From Plectrocnemia conspersa (lineage: Eukaryota; Arthropoda; Insecta; Trichoptera; Polycentropodidae), in assembly GCA_009617715.1 (NCBI GenBank), contig VTFK01000003.1:1488001-1552000 (forward strand): a DNA stretch of 64,000 nt, read 5' to 3'. The notes beneath the pieces were generated by a model. The model ran no database searches. It was given only the letters and a program-made list of their open reading frames with translations, and was not told the DNA's origin. The position numbers and the translations under genes were made by a program. Shown one piece after another: positions 57,005 to 64,000 of the stretch; positions within the stretch are counted from its first letter, which is position 1, and each line of letters begins with the position of its first letter.

Positions 57005-57715
57005 TTTTAATTGATTTACCAAAAAAATACCCGAATATTGCTCGCATGATTCACATTGATTATTGATTAGCAAAATTAAAGCACAAGAGCACGTTTCGAT
57101 AAAATAAATATTTTAATTAAAACACTAATTAATTATATAATTTTTTTTCAAAACACTCTTTTTTGAAACAATAGATCTAGGACAATATCATCTTTGATCA
57201 ACTGCTTCTGGATGATTCTATAAATCTTTTTTTATATCAGGGGACAAAGCATCACTTGCCAATTTATTCCAATAAAATATTTTTTGTCAGTTATGATTAT
57301 CAGAAAGAACCTTATGAGATAGGAGGGCGTAGAAAATTGTAAAACTGTTTGTTCAAAAAGTTTAAGGGCTTGTAGTATAAATTTTCCAAACGCCCGATTC
57401 TTACATCTTATTTTTGCTTGGGAAATGTTGCATCCATAGAAATGGTAGTCAGAAAGTCTGGAAAATAATGTAGATAAGACAAAACTTTCCAGATTAGTTC
57501 CTCGATTTTATCGAGAGTTAATTTCGCCACATGGTGACGCCCATTGTCGTGCTATAAAACTATTCGACTTCTATTGACAAATGCAGGACTTTTTTAACTT
57601 TAAAATGATCCAACTAATCTAAACTTTTTGATATTGTTTGCCAGGTATGAGAGTTTCTTAATTCACAATCATGATAGACGAGTGGTACAAGTCTTTGAGT
57701 ATTGGACCTTGGTTT
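57005..57715. other. AT-rich spacer
   Basis: Nothing recognised. Confidence 0.4.
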
Positions 57716-57900
57716 TTAAAATTTCCATCGTGTCTGAAAGCTTGCAATTAGTGATTAGTATATAAATATAATTCCGATTGATATCACAGATTAAGTTTAC
57801 ATATATTTTATTAATCTCACAAATGAATATCGTGAATCATTAATAAAAATCGAGTTAGTTCGAAGTATTGAAAATTCTTGAATAATGAGCTATTTCAGCT
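57715..57900 (+). repeat. dispersed repeat family R2, copy 3
   Basis: AAATTTCCATCGTGTCTGAA, ATAATTCCG-TTGATATCAC, then AATCTCACAAATGAATATCG align with copies at 3725 and 12836. The tail AAATTCTTGAATAATGAGCT matches the copy at 12836 only. Confidence 0.65.
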
Positions 57901-57904
57901 CATA

Positions 57905-58310
57905 TTTTTTACCTTCCGCTCACTTGCTTTCTTCTTTTTGTACTCGGTCTTCAAAGAAACTGAGTGCTGAGATATTTAATACGGCTTTTAGAAGTTGTTC
58001 TTTTAGGCTTGATTTGGTATTCGATTTTATTTTGAATATCAGTCTTAAGACGTCATTATTCCTGATCTTTGGAAATGCACAAAAGTCACTCATTATAATA
58101 TTAATAGTGATTAATTGTTGAAAAATAACTATTATAACCAGTCGCAGTGTTATCAGCTCATAGTAAAATATTCGAATTAATTATAAAAATACGTCTTCAA
58201 CCACTTTCGCCTCTTTTTATCGAGCCAACAATAACTAACCTTCTGTTTTTCATTAAAACATTGACAAAATCTCTCGATGTGTAAAGTCGCTTAGTATTTT
58301 TACAAACTAT
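57905..58310. other. AT-rich spacer
   Basis: A 78-codon plus-strand frame (57885-58121) is Phe/Leu/Ser-rich and not recognised. Confidence 0.35.
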
Positions 58311-58314
58311 TAAT

Positions 58315-58565
58315 GGGTGTTCTCGACAATTATTTTCGAGGAATTCCAGTTTTGGGTTCAAGTACTTCGAGGATCACGATCGCTTCCTCTTTTTCTATAC
58401 GTTAAAGCCAGAACGCATATAACTGTCGCCATCCGACAGCTGGTCCGGTTCGTATCGTTTACTGTGTATTGCTTTAGTACAATGTATTGTTTTTTTACCA
58501 TCATAATTCATTAGGGTTTTCTGTTAGGTTACGATAGACATAATTTAATTTAAATAAATTAATAA
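58315..58565 (+). mobile_element. LINE 3' end with decayed hairpin (L3H), copy 5
   Basis: GAGGAATTCCAGTTTTGGGT then GATCACGATCGCTTCCTC match copy 1. The terminal module has decayed to ACCATCATAATTCATTAGGG, TTTTCTGTTAGGTTACGATA, with a TTTAAATAAATTAATAAAT tail. Confidence 0.6.
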
Positions 58566-59205
58566 ATGTGTGGATATGGGCCGACATGTTTTCTTCGCCC
58601 AATTCGTTTGAAACTCTTTTAAATGTGTCTATTTTAGACAGTATAATATATTTTATGAATCAGTATTTTTTTTAAATAATTCAAAAACCCTGCAGTTTTG
58701 TATAAATTGTCCAATTGGTAAGAATTGTGTCAACGTAAATTTTGGGGAAAATTTTTTTGTTGATATTGGAATGTCGACAATAATTTCAGGACTACGTATA
58801 TTAAATTTTATGGTGAATAATATTTACATAGCATGATCAAATATTCGATTTAAATACATACTGAATAACTACTATATATAATACTATCCTTTTTAAACTT
58901 TATTTATAATGATATGATGAAATATATATAATATTATGGAAATGTTAAAGGTCTCATCAACCCAGCATAAATGTGCATATATTATTAAATTTTGCGTACA
59001 CAAAAGTACATGCAATTTTAATCAGCGTTGCTATTTGCATTCAAATAATTTATGTACAACCCCCATCAATAGGGGCGAGCATTGTACCTACACTGTTTCG
59101 GATATTAAAAATACATCGAAACGTACAGTTTTCAATGATTTCAAAAGCTCCGCACAAAGCGGTAGTGGGAAATTTATTTTAATTTTTCGCCATTTTCGCC
59201 TGTAA
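58566..59205. other. AT-rich spacer with unassigned frames
   Basis: Two overlapping plus-strand frames (58936-59205 and 58973-59182) lack domains. No other signal. Confidence 0.35.
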
Positions 59206-59365
59206 TAAGATTAATTTGGTCCGTTACAGTGCTGCCAACCGCATCACTCTCCCCGGCGCGGGGGAAACACCAGCCCTTTAATTTATGGTCGCTCCGTTTA
59301 TAATTCGCCATGAATATTCAAATTAAAAATAAAATAAAGCGGCGAGATCGTTAAAAACCGCAGTA
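59206..59365. other. small GC-richer island
   Basis: Contains CAACCGCATCACTCTCCCCG, GCGCGGGGGAAACACC and a homeodomain-type TTTAATTTATGG. No frame. Confidence 0.35.
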
Positions 59366-61395
59366 TCAAATTAAGAATATATATTTGTATAAGCAGGGTG
59401 ACAGAAAAAAACTAGGACTTCTGATTATCTAATTAAGTAAATGAAAAAAGAGTATATGTATTTATTTTATAAATAAATGCACATGACTAAATATAAATAC
59501 AATAAAAATACACAATAGTCTTTCTTCAGTCTGAACATTATACAAAATTACAACGCATGAGCGTGTTTTAAGGCAAGTAACTGTTCTCCAAATATAAAAT
59601 GATCATGCGTGATTTCTAAAATAAACATTCAAGAGAATATTACCCATATTTATTCATATACAAACATCTTAAAGAATTTCTTTATGCTCGTTATATAGTT
59701 GAGAGTATGCTATAGCAATATGAGATTTTATTTTACCGATTTATATTAAAATATGCTAAGCACATGTATCATTTAAAATTCAAAGTGTGACTACATTTTA
59801 AAGATGCCTCGCATTTTGCATCATAAGAAAGAAACCATAAAAAATTACAAGGTCTTTCTCCAAAATGTTATCTTTGCAATAAATTTATCAATAAAAAATA
59901 TTAAATCATTTTGTTAGAATTATTAATTTAAATCGTAATCATATAATTATACGTTTAACTGACATTTATAAACGTAATAAACGTAAAAAAAAATTAATTC
60001 ACTAGAAAACGTTGATTAATATTATTATATTATCTGAACCACGAGTTGACAAATCATAAAGATAATCCTAAAAATATACGTATTGTTTATTTATAACCAC
60101 GAACAAATATATCTACTGATTTTGGTGATTAAATTGAATTATACAGAAAGAAACCACGTAGAAAATTGTTATGAAATCAATACATATATACTGAGCGATA
60201 AGTGCTAACAAACATTTCAGACGGAATTATTTGTAACGGGTAAAATTAATAATAGATCTGCTAATTACGACGTAATTAAGATTAGGGGTGACCGTGAAGC
60301 TGCCACGTGATCATCTCGAACGAAAAGGAGGGTTGTTATCGAAATAGAGATGAACTAAAAACATTATTTCTAAGTATATACATTAAGTAGAAAATATACT
60401 GAGAAATAAAAATTAAGCTCACGTTTTTTAAATTATTCATAATATCGTTGAGATTAAAAAAAATACTTATGCTATGAAAATTAAGTTTTTATATTGTATA
60501 TTAGGTCTTGTTTTTAGAATACAATAACATCCTAAAATTTACCGGTTTTTAAAAATTGGAGATAATTGCAAAATGTTCGATAAAATAATATATTTCTACT
60601 TTTAAACAAATATATATTATAGATTTGGCTTTTTTAGAGCAGTAAAATTTGTGAAATTATAAGTAAAATTAATGTGTAATTATTTTCACATAAAATAATA
60701 TTTTTTGTCGTATTAAAAATGTGTAAAGTCAACTGTAATAAATTGTGTTTTTATGGATTTATTTTTTATGATTTACAGTGTGCGGTTTAAATTTTTTTGA
60801 CGTTCAATAAAACTGTTCTTGAAAAATTATTACTCTCAATGAAAAACAAATTGTTATAAATAAGTGCTATTGAACGATTATACACACGTCACACGTAGCT
60901 GTTAAATCATAAAACCGATTGCTATATATAAAAATCTATACCTATTTTAAAAAAAAACATATGTAATTTAATATATCTCAATCCTTCGAAATTATTGATT
61001 TTATTGATGCAAAAATGTCGAATACACTGATTTTTATCGATCTTTTCAGCGTATAAATTATAAATAAGTCAATTTTTTTAATTATTATGGCAAATATGCA
61101 AAACTGCTACGTGGTGTAATTTATATTAAAATAAAACACATAAAAATATTCAATTTAGTATGAATTCAGGCGAGTAACGGAATATAAGCAAATAAATAGT
61201 CTACGTATTGGTTGATTAATTTATGAAAGTCGTATTTCGTTACCCGTCTGAATTAATATTATTTTTTAAATAATAACTCGTAAATCAAAGTCAACAAAAA
61301 TCATAAATTACTAATTATTAAATAATTATTTTTACCCTAACTTTTATTTCAATCACTTCCCACCAATAAAATAAATAAAAAAGCATTTAGTATAT
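59366..61395. other. AT-rich gene-free stretch
   Basis: A small higher-complexity patch lies at 60280-60340 (GGGGTGACCGTGAAGCTGCC). Otherwise nothing recognised. Confidence 0.4.
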
Positions 61396-61510
61396 AGCTT
61401 TATGATAATGAATTGGCACATTGAATATAAGATTGCACGCACGATTTGTTCGAATTTCCGCTAACCCGAGTCATGCTCGCCTGTGCAACGTTCACAAGCT
61501 CAGATTTCTT
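61396..61510. other. small GC-richer patch
   Basis: Contains CCCGAGTCATGCTCGCCTG and CACGCACGATTTGTTCG. Possible short conserved element. Confidence 0.3.
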
Positions 61511-62925
61511 ATGATTATATTAAAAAAAAAATCCGATCCTACAGAAACGATTAAAAATTAAAAATATCTTAGTATAATATAAACGAATTAAATATTGAAA
61601 TTAAAAGTAAAATATATTTGACAATTAAGCTATCATCTATGTTCAGAATTTTCGTTTGCACAATAATCCGGTTGTGTAATGACAATTAAACACTAATTAA
61701 GTACATAAATGCCATTTTTCTTAATAAACATAATATAATTCACGGTTTTAATTGTAAAGCGTCAAATCAAGAGTGCAAAGCGCGAATCTATTAGCGCGCT
61801 GGCAGGCTTCGTATATTACAATTGACAAAGAACATATTTAAGATTTTAGGCATTAACTTAAGCAATCATCTGTAATGCACTGGACAATATTTTAAAGACC
61901 ACAAGTCCACAGAAGAATATCATATATACCACAATTATAAAAATATGAGCAAATAGTATTTTATACGTTTCTTTAGTCGAAGCTTGGACAAATCAGATAA
62001 AACGCTCATTTGAACCTATGGCCGTTTCTAAAGAAAAAAAGTTTTGTATTTCATGTGTTCCTTTATATGCGAAACCATTGTGGTCATTTATTGAATATCG
62101 ATAAAAGATTTGGTAAGCGAAACAATTGAACGCGTAAAGACGCAAAAATAAATTGTATAATTATTCATAATATTTTTTTAGCTCAAAAAATTAACGCTAA
62201 TGGTTTTCACAATTTGCGTAGCTATAGTGAAATTGCTCAATCTGCTAATTTTGTGTTTTTTTTTTAAAGCATGGTTGCTTTCTACTGGTAAATTATTTAT
62301 AATTCCATACAAATATTTTGAAAGAGTTTTTAGACCATTAAGACTTTATTTTAATTTAAAAGTTAAATTTATAAAGTATTTTAACAGCTAAATTTATATT
62401 AAATTAAGCGGTAATTTATGGGTACAGTATTTAAAAAATGTACATTAGCTTTGAAAATAGCAGTTTTAATTAATAAAACTGGCAATCATTTTTTTGTAGT
62501 AAATGGAGCTAAAAGTGGAATACGCAAAAAAGTAGTTTTTTTTTTTATTTAATTAAATTAAATAATTAATATAAAATAAAAACATTCTAAAACTAAATGT
62601 TTTGATTTTATAATTCATAAAGTAGGGGGAAAGTTAGGATTTGTCTCACCACTGTTAAACCTTCATCACTAATTACAATATCGAGTTGCCCGCGGTGTGG
62701 GGAAAGTCTGGCCACTACTTCTATGTATGTGAATATTAATATTTATTAAATACATCTAATAAAAACTCGTAATCCTGAAATTATTCAGTGGCAAAAATAA
62801 TTATCCTTAATTACTGCTACCCTTATTTGCAAAAGTACAAGAACTTTACACTCGCATAATTTCCTCATTTTCTGAATACGCATTTTTATTTTTTATTATA
62901 TATTTAATATATTCGCACACACTTC
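61511..62925. other. AT-rich gene-free stretch
   Basis: AAGCGCGAATCTATTAGCGCGCTG near 61780 is a small GC-containing inverted pair. A 63-codon hydrophobic frame (62200-62391) is A/T-driven. Nothing recognised. Confidence 0.35.
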
Positions 62926-63480
62926 CGCCAAGTGTATTTTACGAGGCGTACTAATGGCGGACAGTAGTGGGGGCAAGATTTTTGCGCCGCATTAAAACAA
63001 ATATGTAATTTGGTATGTAATAACGACTAATTATTATTTGCCAAGCGACTCATAATGCGGTGCCGCTGAATGCGATGGGCGGTGGTGGTGTACAGGGAGC
63101 GGGAGTGGGAGGATTGGCTAGGTGGCGCGTCACTCGTTTGATTCGAATCCAATTAGCCAGCTTGGCAAATAGCAAAGTTTTAATATGAACGCTGTCTGGT
63201 AGCCATGGACACGCACGAGACGAACGCACACACGTAAAATTGACGCGGGACGGATGTATAATATGTACACTGCGTACATACATACGTACCGTGCTGTAAT
63301 GATAATAATGTGTACGACGGCGGTACGCGGCACGTACGCTGTGTTGACTTTTCGAAATGGAGTTCGGCGAGCGAGGATACACGAACTCATTATGCCGTAA
63401 ATTGAAAATTGTGTTGGGAAAAAATTAAATTGCACACTCTTGCGCAAAGCGACGAAGTCGTTTTTATTATGCTTAGCGTC
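62926..63480. other. large GC-richer island with Pho/YY1-type site
   Basis: ACTAATGGCGGAC near 62950 fits a Pho/YY1 site on the minus strand. Further on are ATGGGCGGTGGTGGTGTACA, GGGAGCGGGAGTGGGAGG and several CpGs, with an ACGTAC repeat run around 63265-63290. CTGGTAGCCATGGACAC (63196-63212) is a weak X-box. Minus-strand frames (63050-63382, 63130-63447) show no domain. Confidence 0.4.
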
Positions 63481-63850
63481 TGTGTGAAAAAAGGATGACT
63501 AAATAAAATACTCCTGAAATTATTGACTCAACAAATGCGCTCATATTTTCGCGCCTTGCACTCGTAATATTACGCTATACGCTTATAAATATCATCTGAA
63601 TATTTATACTCAATTTGTGTGTATTTAAAACTTATAATTGATACAAGCTTTTGTAATTAGATGCAGACGCAAGAATCTTGTCAAATTAATAATAAAAAAA
63701 TAAAGACTATCTGCATACAAAAATATTTTTTGAGTGATTTTATTAATTTATTATTTGGCTAAGACAATGTGATGCTCTCGCATGCTTGCTCTCTAATAAA
63801 ATACTTGAAAAGAGCTTATGGAACTTATGGATAAAAAATAATGTGACAAC
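63481..63850. other. AT-rich spacer
   Basis: Nothing recognised. Confidence 0.4.
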
Positions 63851-64000
63851 GTTTATTCAAAGTCGGTGCAGTTACTTGTATATGCAGATGATATTGACAT
63901 CATAGTCCATTCTAATGATAAATAAATAGGGCTACATGTATACGTAAATGGCGAAACTAATGTAAATGAAGACAAGTTTATAAGTATCTTTGTACAGAAT
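63851..64000 (+). pseudogene. LINE reverse transcriptase fragment at the window edge
   Basis: 63851-63925 reads VYSKSVQLLVYADDIDIIVH on the plus strand, including an intact YADD catalytic box and the QLL-YADDIDII context common in insect LINE RTs. A stop follows at 63923. Then 63968-64000 gives VNEDKFISIF, equivalent to the GL-VNEDKTKYM block, in another frame. The element continues beyond the window. Sequence to the left does not show the upstream RT blocks, so it is probably truncated or decayed there. Confidence 0.7.

Overview
This is a gene-poor, very AT-rich stretch of animal nuclear DNA. The background is mostly A/T with homopolymer runs. It carries decayed Jockey-type and other LINEs, hAT, pogo/Tigger, mariner-like and piggyBac-type DNA transposons, short inverted-repeat elements, a tRNA-headed SINE and degenerate satellites. 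Short CpG-containing islands stand out from this background. The combination fits an insect, and I favour a sap-feeding hemipteran of the aphid type, but the organism is inferred from texture and repeat content, not from a diagnostic gene. I found no complete protein-coding gene, rRNA, functional tRNA or CRISPR array. Every coding sequence I can name is a broken transposon gene.

Layout. 1-840 is a decayed ~185-bp satellite. 1180-1440, 4305-4790 and 5225-5370 (perfect NRF1-type palindrome) are islands leading to a strong CpG island at 5890-6410, which on the minus strand ends in a good splice donor (GTAAGT) and could be a first exon. 6558-8437 holds hAT remnants and a large tandem duplication. 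10625-11035 is the best copy of a LINE 3' end with a terminal hairpin; relatives lie at 29080, 47090 (minus), 52085 and 58315. 15550-16260 is a regulatory-looking island with an RFX X-box, GAGAG, Pho-like and CRE motifs. 17667-18934 is a hAT-like element carrying a large palindrome whose sister lies at 31780-32455. 19814-20848 is an internally deleted Tigger transposon, and 21940-22160 a mariner-like tail. 27731-27934 is a piggyBac-type MITE and 29691-29945 a SINE. 36088-37045 is a Jockey-type endonuclease plus RT relic, and 38604-39112 a hAT MITE. 47480-51110 is a decayed repeat array interrupted by a 5'-truncated LINE and by a 159-bp long-inverted-repeat element. 55262-57000 is a nested stack: a small hAT element interrupted by a 1255-bp unknown insertion (10-bp flanking repeat, internal 3 x 173 bp array) and by a 139-bp MITE. 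The right edge (63851-64000) enters another LINE RT.

How it fits together. GC-richer islands recur every few kb, and at least four contain good RFX X-box motifs, one of them 1 bp from a full CRE. This looks like the cis-regulatory landscape of a gene lying mostly outside the window, possibly the one whose first exon may sit at 5918-6300 on the minus strand. That reading is inference. The transposon assignments rest on motifs, terminal inverted repeats and target-site duplications read directly from the sequence.
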